A stretch of DNA of 64,000 bases from positions 1-64,000 of the forward strand of contig JAILRO010000054.1 of NCBI GenBank assembly GCA_024698145.1. The letters run 5' to 3'. The DNA comes from Lachnospiraceae bacterium. GTDB taxonomy: Bacteria; Bacillota; Clostridia; Lachnospirales; Lachnospiraceae. The notes beneath the pieces were generated by a model. That model saw only the letters and a list, made by a program, of their open reading frames with translations, was not told the origin of the DNA and did not search any database. Both the position numbers and the translations under genes were made by a program. The first letter of the stretch is position 1. The number at the start of each line of letters is the position of its first letter. Positions 7,968 to 16,152 of this stretch are shown one piece after another.

Positions 7968-10900
7968 TTATTTGTCAGTTATTTTTGAGTGAAGCTCCTG
8001 TAATGAAGCAATCTGTCCAACTTTGTTTTCGTTGACATATTTGATTCCTTCAGCAGTTGCCCTCGCAGCAGCAATTGTAGTGATGTAAGGAATCTTTGCT
8101 TTTACAGCTGCTTTACGAAGATAACTGTCATCATGAACGCTATCCTTGCCAACAGGTGAATTGATAATGATATCAATCTCGCCGTTAGTTATTGCATCAA
8201 GAATATTAGGACGTCCTTCGTAAAGTTTCTTAATCTTATTACACTCAATTCCTGCTTCGCTTATTAATTCATAAGTGTTACCGGTTGCAAGTATATTGAA
8301 TCCGTCATCTTTGAAGCTCTTCGCAACATCAACAACAAACTCTTTATCTTTGCGGTTAACCGAAATAAGTACTGTTCCTTTAAGTGGAAGCTTAGAACCA
8401 ACACCTTCCTGTGCTTTGTAGAAGGCCTCACCGTAAGAAGCTTGTGAAAGTCCAAGCACCTCACCGGTTGAACGCATCTCAGGTCCGAGTATTGGGTCAA
8501 CCTCCTGGAACATGTTAAACGGAAATGCTGCTTCTTTGACACCAAAGTATGGAATGTTCTGCTCTTTAAGTTCTGCAACAGGAGAAGGTCTTCCTGTAAG
8601 TTCACTTGTAATAATATCAGTTGCAAGAGGAACCATTCTGATGTTACATACTTTTGAAACAAGAGGTACTGTACGTGAAGCACGTGGGTTAGCCTCGAGC
8701 ACGTAAACTTTGCCGTTTTCAATAGCATACTGCATGTTCATAAGACCGCGTACATGCATTTCCTCTGCAATCTTTCTTGTGTATTCTTTGATTGTCTTAA
8801 CGTTCTCTTCTGAAATGTGAATAGAAGGAATAATACATGCTGAATCACCTGAGTGAACACCTGCGAGCTCGATATGCTCCATAACAGCAGGTACAAATGC
8901 ATGCGTTCCGTCAGAAATTGCATCTGACTCACACTCGATTGCGTTATTAAGGAAACGATCGATAAGAATAGGTCTGTCCGGTGTGACACCAACAGCAGCC
9001 TTCATATAATCTGTCATGCTTTCATCATCATATACGACTTCCATTCCGCGTCCACCAAGAACGTATGAAGGACGAACCATAACAGGATAACCAATCTTGT
9101 GAGCAATTTCAATTGCTTCATCAACATTGACAGCCATTCCTGATTCAGGCATAGGAATGTCAAGTTTCTCCATCATTTCACGGAAGAGGTCTCTATCCTC
9201 TGCAAGGTCGATTACAGAAGGAGAAGTTCCTAATATCTTAACACCGTTTCTCTCAAGGTCAGCAGCAAGATTAAGTGGAGTCTGTCCACCGAACTGTGCA
9301 ATAACACCGAGAGGTTTTTCCTTATTATAAATACTTAAAACATCTTCAAGTGTAAGAGGCTCAAAGTAAAGTTTGTCTGATGTATCATAGTCAGTTGAAA
9401 CTGTCTCTGGGTTACAGTTAACGATGATTGTCTCAAAGCCTAACTTCTTAAGAGCGAGTGAAGCGTGAACACAACAATAGTCAAACTCGATACCCTGACC
9501 AATACGGTTAGGACCACCACCAAGAATCATAATCTTCTTGTTGTTTGAAGTTGGATTCTTATCTGTTGCGTTGTAAGTAGAATAGTAGTAAGCACTGTCT
9601 TCTGTACCACTTACGTGTACGCCTTCCCAAGCTTCCTCAACGCCAAGAGCAAGACGCTTGTTACGAACATCATCTTCAGGAATCTCGAGTAACTGACTGA
9701 TGTACTTGTCTGAGAATCCGTCTTTCTTAGACTGAATAAGAAGCTCGTCTGCAGGAAGACTTCCTTTTGATGCAAGAAGTTTCTCTTCTTCATCAACAAG
9801 CTCTTTCATCTGCTCTATAAAGTAATGTTTAACTTTGGTGATTTCGAATATTTCATCGGCTGTAGCACCTTTTCTTAATGCTTCATACATAATGAAGTAT
9901 CTTTCTGAAGAAGGTGTTACGAGTTTCTGAAGTAATTCATCTTTTGAAAGTGAATCAAAGTTCTTGGCATGTCCAAGTCCGTAACGTCCGGTCTCAAGAC
10001 TTCTGATTGCCTTCTGGAAAGCTTCTTTGAAGTTCTTACCGATACTCATTACCTCACCTACGGCACGCATCTGAGTTCCTAACTTATCTTCAACGCCCTT
10101 GAATTTTTCAAATGCCCAACGAGCGAACTTGATAACAACGTAGTCGCCGTCCGGTACATATTTATCAAGAGTTCCGTATTTGCCACAAGGAATATCCTTA
10201 AGAGTAAGTCCTGTTGCAAGCATTGCTGATACAAGAGCAATAGGGAATCCTGTTGCTTTTGAAGCAAGTGCTGAAGAACGGGAAGTACGAGGATTGATCT
10301 CAATAACAATGATACGGTCTGAAACAGGATCATGTGCAAACTGTACGTTTGTACCACCGATAACCTGTACTTTATCAACGATTTTGTATGCCTGCTCCTG
10401 AAGTTTCTTCTGACACTCTTCAGAGATTGTAAGCATAGGTGCTGAACAGAAAGAATCTCCGGTGTGAACACCAAGTGGATCGATGTTCTCGATGAAACAT
10501 ACGGTAATCATGTTACCTTCGCTATCACGAACGACCTCTAACTCTAATTCTTCCCAACCAAGAATAGATTCCTCAACAAGTACCTGTCCAACAAGACTTG
10601 CCTGAAGACCTCTTGCACAAACGGTTTTCAACTCGTCTTTGTTATATACAAGACCACCGCCGGCTCCACCCATAGTGTAAGCAGGACGAAGAACAACCGG
10701 GTAACCAAGCTCATCAGCAATTGAAAGAGCTTCTTCAACAGTGTAGGCAACCTCACTTCTTGCCATCTCGATTCCGAGTTCGTTCATGGTCTTCTTGAAC
10801 TCTATACGATCCTCACCACGCTCAATGGCATCAACCTGTACACCAATAACCTGAACGTTGTACTTATCAAGAATACCAGCCTTGTATAACTCTGAACATA

Positions 10901-11192
10901 AATTAAGACCGGACTGTCCACCCAAATTTGGAAGGAGAGCATCAGGTCGCTCCTTGGCGATGATCTGCTCGAGTCGGTCAACATTTAACGGTTCAATATA
11001 AGTTACATCTGCTGTCTCAGGGTCGGTCATGATAGTTGCAGGATTGGAATTAACCAATACAATTTCATAACCAAGCTTGCGAAGAGCCTTGCACGCCTGA
11101 GTTCCTGAATAATCAAATTCACAGGCCTGACCGATAACAATCGGACCCGAGCCAATGATTAATACTTTGTGTATGTCTGTTCTTTTTGACAT
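7968..11192 (-). CDS. carB: Carbamoyl-phosphate synthase, large subunit
   Basis: This 1074-residue protein has the usual length for CarB. It makes carbamoyl phosphate from bicarbonate, ammonia and two ATP, for pyrimidine and arginine synthesis. The two homologous ATP-grasp halves are clear: SGPIVIGQACEFDYSGTQ in the first and GGGPNRIGQGIEFDYC in the second. The C-terminal MGS-like regulatory domain carries NSPVGKDSVHDD. The ATG at 11192 is preceded by AGGAGG with good spacing; an upstream frame to 11234 lacks support. The glutaminase subunit carA, normally directly upstream, is absent; the upstream neighbour is divergent apbE. No PyrR-type attenuator is evident in the leader. Confidence 0.97.
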   Translation of the reverse strand: MSKRTDIHKVLIIGSGPIVIGQACEFDYSGTQACKALRKLGYEIVLVNSNPATIMTDPETADVTYIEPLNVDRLEQIIAKERPDALLPNLGGQSGLNLCSELYKAGILDKYNVQVIGVQVDAIERGEDRIEFKKTMNELGIEMARSEVAYTVEEALSIADELGYPVVLRPAYTMGGAGGGLVYNKDELKTVCARGLQASLVGQVLVEESILGWEELELEVVRDSEGNMITVCFIENIDPLGVHTGDSFCSAPMLTISEECQKKLQEQAYKIVDKVQVIGGTNVQFAHDPVSDRIIVIEINPRTSRSSALASKATGFPIALVSAMLATGLTLKDIPCGKYGTLDKYVPDGDYVVIKFARWAFEKFKGVEDKLGTQMRAVGEVMSIGKNFKEAFQKAIRSLETGRYGLGHAKNFDSLSKDELLQKLVTPSSERYFIMYEALRKGATADEIFEITKVKHYFIEQMKELVDEEEKLLASKGSLPADELLIQSKKDGFSDKYISQLLEIPEDDVRNKRLALGVEEAWEGVHVSGTEDSAYYYSTYNATDKNPTSNNKKIMILGGGPNRIGQGIEFDYCCVHASLALKKLGFETIIVNCNPETVSTDYDTSDKLYFEPLTLEDVLSIYNKEKPLGVIAQFGGQTPLNLAADLERNGVKILGTSPSVIDLAEDRDLFREMMEKLDIPMPESGMAVNVDEAIEIAHKIGYPVMVRPSYVLGGRGMEVVYDDESMTDYMKAAVGVTPDRPILIDRFLNNAIECESDAISDGTHAFVPAVMEHIELAGVHSGDSACIIPSIHISEENVKTIKEYTRKIAEEMHVRGLMNMQYAIENGKVYVLEANPRASRTVPLVSKVCNIRMVPLATDIITSELTGRPSPVAELKEQNIPYFGVKEAAFPFNMFQEVDPILGPEMRSTGEVLGLSQASYGEAFYKAQEGVGSKLPLKGTVLISVNRKDKEFVVDVAKSFKDDGFNILATGNTYELISEAGIECNKIKKLYEGRPNILDAITNGEIDIIINSPVGKDSVHDDSYLRKAAVKAKIPYITTIAAARATAEGIKYVNENKVGQIASLQELHSKITDK

Positions 11193-11323
11193 TATCTTTT
11201 GCCTCCTAACTTCATACTGTTCTACATTATCCATGAAAATAAGAAAAAGTACAAGTATAAATTAAATTTTTTTTCTAATTTCTATATATTATTTTAAAAT
11301 ATTGAAGAGAATGCAAATATGTG

Positions 11324-11376
11324 TTGACAAACAAAAAACGTAATGATATAATCCGTCACGGTTAGCAACTGCTAAC
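11324..11376 (+). promoter_or_regulatory. Consensus promoter with palindromic operator at the flavin operon
   Basis: TTGACA at 11324-11329 and TATAAT at 11347-11352 are spaced by 17 bases, a perfect consensus. The palindrome GTTAGCAACTGCTAAC (7-2-7) at 11361-11376 covers the likely transcription start. This placement suggests strong expression that is shut by a repressor. The TTAG...CTAA half-sites recall metal-dependent DtxR-type boxes, but the regulator is not identified. A matching site lies at 16096-16117. Confidence 0.82.
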
Positions 11377-11419
11377 TACATAACTTTTATTATTTTAATT
11401 GATATGAGGAATTTATTTT

Positions 11420-12445
11420 ATGAAAAGAATATACACCTGTTTTTTGATTCTCGTCTTATTGTTATGCGGAGGTTGTTCGTATGGTAAGACACAAAATGAG
11501 AATGCTTCTTCAAGCTGTGACATTTTTGCAATGGATACATACATGACGTTGACTGCATATGGAAAGAATTCGGATAGGGCATTAGAAGAGGCAGAAAACA
11601 GGATAAACGAATTGGATAAAAAGTTATCCACGGGAAGTCCCGATAGTGAAATAGCTCTGTTAAATAAGAACGGAAGTGGAAAACTGTCTGATGATACACT
11701 TTATCTACTTGATAAATCACTGGAAATATCAAAAGAGACTAACGGGGCTTTTTTGCCGACAATATATCCATTGATGGAGGCGTGGGGGTTTCCGACAAAA
11801 GATTTTAAGGTGCCGGATGATTCCGTAATTGAAAACTGTTTCTCTTTATTTGATACCGATTTGATAAATGAGAATAAGAAAGAGGGGACAGTCTCTTTTA
11901 AAAAACAGGGGATGAAACTTGATTTTGGTGGTATTGCAAAGGGGTATACATCCAATGAAGTAATTGAAATTTTCAAGAAAAGCGGTATTGAAAACGCTAT
12001 TATAAACCTTGGTGGAAATGTTCAAACGTTGGGTAAGAAGCCTGATGGTAGTTTGTGGCGAGTTGCAATACAAAGTCCCAATGAAGGTGATGAATATTTG
12101 GGAATATTAGAGATTAGTGATAAGGCAGTTATAACTTCGGGAGGATATGAGCGGTATTTTGAAGAGAATGGTGTTACGTATCATCATATTATCGATCCCA
12201 AGACAGGGTATCCGGCCGATAATGAACTTGTTTCTGTAACAATTGTATGTGATGATGGGTTACTCGCGGATGGACTATCCACTGCACTTTTTGTTATGGG
12301 ACTGGATGAGGCTATACAATTCTGGCAAAACCACAGTGAGATGTTTGATGTAATACTAATGACAAAAGATAATGAGATATACGTTTCTGATGGTATATCG
12401 GACCTCTTTTCGACAACTTATGAGATGAATGTTATAGAAAGGTGA
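11420..12445 (+). CDS. apbE: FAD:protein FMN transferase (ApbE), lipoprotein
   Basis: This 341-residue protein attaches FMN from FAD to Thr or Ser of target proteins outside the membrane. The signal peptide ends in a probable lipobox with Cys19 (a Cys rather than Leu at -3 is unusual). Family motifs are intact: FAMDTYMTLTAYG, KLDFGGIAKGYT, INLGGNVQTLG, the HHIIDPKTGYPA metal-binding stretch, and ADGLSTALFVMG. Four SGAT motifs in the two following genes are its obvious substrates. It is the first gene of the operon, downstream of a consensus promoter and palindromic operator. AGGAA-like bases precede the start. Confidence 0.95.
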   Translation: MKRIYTCFLILVLLLCGGCSYGKTQNENASSSCDIFAMDTYMTLTAYGKNSDRALEEAENRINELDKKLSTGSPDSEIALLNKNGSGKLSDDTLYLLDKSLEISKETNGAFLPTIYPLMEAWGFPTKDFKVPDDSVIENCFSLFDTDLINENKKEGTVSFKKQGMKLDFGGIAKGYTSNEVIEIFKKSGIENAIINLGGNVQTLGKKPDGSLWRVAIQSPNEGDEYLGILEISDKAVITSGGYERYFEENGVTYHHIIDPKTGYPADNELVSVTIVCDDGLLADGLSTALFVMGLDEAIQFWQNHSEMFDVILMTKDNEIYVSDGISDLFSTTYEMNVIER

Positions 12446-12453
12446 TATGAAGA

Positions 12454-13827
12454 ATGAAGGATTGGAAAGACAAGATAAAAGTATTGCTTAATGTATTACC
12501 TGCCTGTCTGGTAGTAGTTGTTGTCGGGGTTTCGTTGAAAGATTATGACCAACCGGTTTATGAAGTTAAAGCAGCCAAGAGTATTGAAAGATTTGTGCAA
12601 ACAGAGAAAGAAGTGCCGGACAATAGCATAAACTTTGATGATGTAGAGATAGAGCTTCCGCCCACAAAAGCAAGTTCAAGTAAGTCTTCCAAAGCTACAA
12701 AGACGATAAAGCACTCAAAAGAAGCAAAAGGTTACAAAAACGGTACTTATTACGGTGTTGGTAATGGATTTGCCGGCGAGATTAAAGTGAAAGTTCTTGT
12801 GAAAAAGAACAAGATCAAGGAAATTAAAATTGTCGAATCCAATGATGGGTCATCATACATTTCATCAGCCTCTTCGTTATTAAAAAAGATAATCAAAACT
12901 CAAAGTACAAATGTTGATACTGTATCAGGAGCTACATACAGTTCTGTTGGACTTATCGAAGCAGTAAGAGATGCTCTTAAAGATGCAGGTCTTAGCAAAA
13001 AGAGCAATAAAAAGAAGGAAAAAAAATCGAACTCAAAGACTGATAAAAACGAAAAAACAACAAATGAATCGGACAATAAGAATGTAAACGAAAAAGAAAC
13101 TGTAATTCCAGAAGGAAAAGTGCCGTATAAAGACGGAGTGTATTATGGAACTGGAGAGGGATACAAAGGTGATATCACTGTCGCAGTTACAATAAGCAAT
13201 CAGACAATAAAAGAAATAGTTGTAACTAATTCGTCGGATGATGAAGCATTTTTTTCAAAAGCAAAAACACTTCTCAACACAATTTTAAGCAAGCAAAGTA
13301 CAGATGTTGATACTGTTTCCGGCGCAACGTTCAGTTCGAGAGGTCTCATAGAAGCGGTGAATGAGGCATTGTTGCAGGCAAAGAAAGCAACAGAAAACGT
13401 AGATGATACACCGGAAAAAAATGAGGAAAATAATCCGGATACAACAGAAGAGATACGTGAAACGCAAATTAAATACAAAGATGGAACATACACGACTGCT
13501 GTGTTATGCAATCCTGATGATGATAATGATTTTCTTCCATACACATTATCGGTTACTTTAACTATCAAGAATAATTTTGTTGAGTCTATAAGTGATATAT
13601 ACCAGGTGGAATGCGAGGATGGTGAGGATAATTCGTGGTATATAGATAGAGCAGTGAATGGCACAAAGAAAAATCCGGGCATTCTTTCTCAAATTGTTCA
13701 AAAGAATGATGCAGATAAAATTGACGCGGTTTCCGGAGCAACATGTTCGTCTAACGCTATAATATCTGCGTTAAAAGAGCTACTTAAAAATGCGAAAACA
13801 GATGCCGAAAATCAGGAAGGACTATAA
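12454..13827 (+). CDS. Membrane-anchored triple FMN-binding protein
   Basis: The 457-residue protein has a short cytosolic start, one signal anchor (about 10-28), a Ser/Lys linker, and three FMN_bind domains outside the cell. Each domain carries an ApbE attachment motif: DTVSGATYSS, DTVSGATFSS and DAVSGATCSS. The first two begin with a NGTYYG/DGVYYG strand and are close copies; the third is diverged and longer. Low-complexity Lys/Glu/Asn linkers separate them. Three covalent flavins on one chain suggest an electron wire at the cell surface, as in PplA-like proteins of flavin-based extracellular electron transfer (family knowledge; the role here is inferred). It starts 8 bases after apbE. Confidence 0.9.
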   Translation: MKDWKDKIKVLLNVLPACLVVVVVGVSLKDYDQPVYEVKAAKSIERFVQTEKEVPDNSINFDDVEIELPPTKASSSKSSKATKTIKHSKEAKGYKNGTYYGVGNGFAGEIKVKVLVKKNKIKEIKIVESNDGSSYISSASSLLKKIIKTQSTNVDTVSGATYSSVGLIEAVRDALKDAGLSKKSNKKKEKKSNSKTDKNEKTTNESDNKNVNEKETVIPEGKVPYKDGVYYGTGEGYKGDITVAVTISNQTIKEIVVTNSSDDEAFFSKAKTLLNTILSKQSTDVDTVSGATFSSRGLIEAVNEALLQAKKATENVDDTPEKNEENNPDTTEEIRETQIKYKDGTYTTAVLCNPDDDNDFLPYTLSVTLTIKNNFVESISDIYQVECEDGEDNSWYIDRAVNGTKKNPGILSQIVQKNDADKIDAVSGATCSSNAIISALKELLKNAKTDAENQEGL

Positions 13828-14307
13828 ATGAATCGTTATTTTATAAAAATAATTAATCTGCTTTTGATATTGGGAGCAATATATATTTACAACAATACTT
13901 TGGAAAACAGAGTAAAAGCGGAAGAGATAGCCAGACTTTCAGCAGAACTTGAAAGTGCTAATAATCAGTTGGATGAGTATGAAAAGTTTTTTGATGTTGA
14001 AAAAACAGATGGTAATATCGTTGAATCTGACTATGTTGACGGAAAGTACGAAGGATCCGCAAAAGGTTACGGTGGAGACATAACCGTAGAAGTGACAATT
14101 AAAAATGGTAGTATGACGGATTTAAGAATTGTATCTGCGCCTAATGAGGATGGTGCTTATCTCAAAATGGCAAGCTCGATTGTCAAGGATATTCTAAAAG
14201 AACAATCGTCGTCGGTAGATACGGTAAGCGGTGCGACGTACAGTTCAACGGGAATACGTGATGCTACAAAAAATGCACTTGAAAATGCAAAAAAGAATAA
14301 GGAATGA
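13828..14307 (+). CDS. Single FMN-binding protein, RnfG/NqrC-like
   Basis: The protein has 159 residues. One N-terminal membrane helix and a short coiled coil (about 30-50) lead to a single FMN_bind domain with DGKYEGSAKGYGGDITV and the flavin attachment site DTVSGATYSS near the end. Its ATG directly abuts the stop of the preceding gene, and AGGAAGG lies upstream. It likely passes electrons between the membrane polyferredoxin encoded next and the triple-flavin protein. No cytochrome genes are present, so the chain seems to use flavin and FeS only (inference). Confidence 0.9.
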   Translation: MNRYFIKIINLLLILGAIYIYNNTLENRVKAEEIARLSAELESANNQLDEYEKFFDVEKTDGNIVESDYVDGKYEGSAKGYGGDITVEVTIKNGSMTDLRIVSAPNEDGAYLKMASSIVKDILKEQSSSVDTVSGATYSSTGIRDATKNALENAKKNKE

Positions 14308-14312
14308 CCAAC

Positions 14313-15167
14313 ATGAAGGAAATGACACCACTAAAAAAAAGAAAGATACACGCGGGTGTTAGAGCGGGCATACAGTTGATGTTTTTTATCCTGATGCCAT
14401 CGGCTTTCACAACTGCATTTGCAGGCGTAAAATATATATTTGTCCAATTAGGAAACAGAGAACCGATTGAGTTTAACGCATTTATCAAAGTTTTATCTGT
14501 ATTGCTGGTATATACCGCAGTTTTTGGTAGGTTTTTCTGTGGGTATGCATGTGCTTTTGGAAGTTTGGGCGACGCGGTTCGTGCGCTATATATGAGCATA
14601 TGCAAGAAAATGAAAAAGAAGCCGGTTGCGATTAATGAGACAATGAATAAGCTCTTTATATATGTAAAGTATTTGGTTCTTTTAATGATTGTTTTTGTCT
14701 CGTACAAAGGCATGGCAACTTCAACTAAAGGAATGAGTCCGTGGGATGTTTTTTCAATGTTACGTGCGGGAAACATAGAAATGGGCGCATACATAATAGG
14801 AACAGTATTACTTGTGTTGATACTTATAGGTATGGCGATTTGTGAAAGATTTTTCTGTCGGTTCTTGTGTCCTATGGGAGCGGTATTTACACTCATACCG
14901 TCCATTCCATATCTTTCTCTTCGGAGGACAAGAACAAATTGCATAAATGGTTGCTCTGCATGTAAGAGAGTCTGTCCATGCAATATTGAACTTTCGGATG
15001 TGTCTTCGATAGAAATATCCGGTGAGTGCATACAATGCGGAAAATGTCGGGGAATATGTCCGAAGCAAAATGTTAAACGCACGCTTGTGCCACAGAACTT
15101 TGAATTGTGTTTTACAATTATTCGTGCTGCAATTTTGGTAGCTATACTTATTTGGGCAGGTCTTTAG
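14313..15167 (+). CDS. Membrane 4Fe-4S polyferredoxin (NapH/NosR-like)
   Basis: The protein has about 284 residues, with five or so membrane helices. Two NosR/NapH-type cysteine motifs lie at helix ends (FCGYACAFGSLGD and FCRFLCPMGAVF). Two 4Fe-4S ferredoxin motifs follow on the cytosolic side (CSACKRVCPCNIEL and CIQCGKCRGICPKQNV). A final hydrophobic helix ends the chain. Such proteins bring electrons from the cytosol through the membrane to flavin domains. An ATG at 14304 overlaps the upstream stop as ATGA, but AAGGA sits directly before it; the ATG at 14313 has proper spacing and is preferred. Confidence 0.9.
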   Translation: MKEMTPLKKRKIHAGVRAGIQLMFFILMPSAFTTAFAGVKYIFVQLGNREPIEFNAFIKVLSVLLVYTAVFGRFFCGYACAFGSLGDAVRALYMSICKKMKKKPVAINETMNKLFIYVKYLVLLMIVFVSYKGMATSTKGMSPWDVFSMLRAGNIEMGAYIIGTVLLVLILIGMAICERFFCRFLCPMGAVFTLIPSIPYLSLRRTRTNCINGCSACKRVCPCNIELSDVSSIEISGECIQCGKCRGICPKQNVKRTLVPQNFELCFTIIRAAILVAILIWAGL

Positions 15168-15169
15168 AA

Positions 15170-15541
15170 ATGAATAAAAAGGATATTATGCTTATGATTA
15201 CTATGTTATTGATTGCCGGTGTTTGTTATCTTATTTCAAATTTAACAAGGAATGAAAACGGTAATCAGGTAAAAGTCAGTGTTGATGGAAAAATATACGG
15301 TACGTATCCGCTATATGAGGATAGAGAGATTGATATAAAAACAGATAAAGGAAATAACGTCATAGTAATTTGTGACGGGTCAGTGAGTGTAAAAAATGCT
15401 GATTGCAAGGATAAGTATTGTGTAAAGCAGGGACATGTCTCTAAGAAAAATGAGAGTATCATATGTCTGCCGCACAAACTTGTCGTTGAAATAACAGGTA
15501 AAAATGAGGCTGACAAAGCGATAGATTCTATCGCAAAGTAA
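15170..15541 (+). CDS. NusG domain II-containing membrane protein
   Basis: This short protein of 123 residues has one N-terminal membrane helix and a NusG_II domain outside. Typical features are VDGKIYGTYPL, the DCKDKYCVKQG cysteine pair, and ICLPHKLVVEI near the end. Proteins of this type often sit with ApbE, FMN-binding and Gx-transporter genes in Firmicutes; their role is unknown to me. The ATG at 15170 lies just after the ferredoxin stop. A longer frame reaching back to 15107 would overlap the ferredoxin gene and is less likely. Confidence 0.88.
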   Translation: MNKKDIMLMITMLLIAGVCYLISNLTRNENGNQVKVSVDGKIYGTYPLYEDREIDIKTDKGNNVIVICDGSVSVKNADCKDKYCVKQGHVSKKNESIICLPHKLVVEITGKNEADKAIDSIAK

Positions 15542-15566
15542 TTATGTTAAAAAGAAAGGATCAGAG

Positions 15567-16067
15567 ATGTCAAAAGATATTACAAAAATTGGAATATTTA
15601 TAGCGCTTGCAATGGCATTTGGCTACCTTGAGGTATTGATTCCGTTTAGCTTTGGGATTCCCGGGGTGAAACTTGGAGTGGCTAATATTGTAGTAGTAAC
15701 AGGGCTTTTTTTGTTAAAACCCGGCGAGGTTTTTACTGTTTCAATTTTGAGAATAATGATGATGGGTTTTCTTTTTGGTAACGGGATTTCAATATTATAC
15801 AGTCTTGCCGGTGGCTTATTAAGCTTTGTTGTAATGCTGATTCTCAAAAAAACAAAAGTATTCTCAATTACCGGAATAAGTGTTGCGGGAGGAGTATTTC
15901 ATAATTTGGGGCAGATTATGGCTGCTGCATTGATATTACACAATAGAATACTGTTTTATTATCTTCCTGTGCTTATAATAGCCGGAGTTATTACAGGTTC
16001 TTTAATAGGATTGTTATCCGACAGAGTTGTAAAAACGTTACGATTACAGGATTTTGATGTTTTGTAA
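15567..16067 (+). CDS. Gx transporter family protein (Hpre_diP_synt_I)
   Basis: The 166-residue protein consists almost entirely of five or six membrane helices. It has the pattern of the family named heptaprenyl diphosphate synthase component I, which looks like a small membrane transporter: GYLEVLIPFSFGIPGVKLGVANI near the start and GGVFHNLGQIMAA in the middle. In Listeria-type electron-transfer loci a similar gene accompanies quinone synthesis (family knowledge). AAAGGAT precedes the start. This ends the tight operon begun by apbE; no clear terminator follows before the next gene. Confidence 0.85.
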   Translation: MSKDITKIGIFIALAMAFGYLEVLIPFSFGIPGVKLGVANIVVVTGLFLLKPGEVFTVSILRIMMMGFLFGNGISILYSLAGGLLSFVVMLILKKTKVFSITGISVAGGVFHNLGQIMAAALILHNRILFYYLPVLIIAGVITGSLIGLLSDRVVKTLRLQDFDVL

Positions 16068-16095
16068 AGTATAATTGTTGTATATTTTTTGTATC

Positions 16096-16117
16096 AAAGT
16101 TAGCAAATGCTAACTTT
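16096..16117 (+). promoter_or_regulatory. Second palindromic operator, before the surface-protein gene
   Basis: A perfect palindrome with 10-bp arms (AAAGTTAGCA and its complement) around AA shares its GTTAGCA...TGCTAAC core with the site at 11361-11376. A TATAAT at 16070-16075 lies 20 bases upstream, but no good -35 box is visible. The shared operator implies common control of the surface protein and the flavin operon. Confidence 0.75.
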
Positions 16118-16152
16118 AGATAGATTATTTCATTTTAAGGAGGGCTTGAGGA

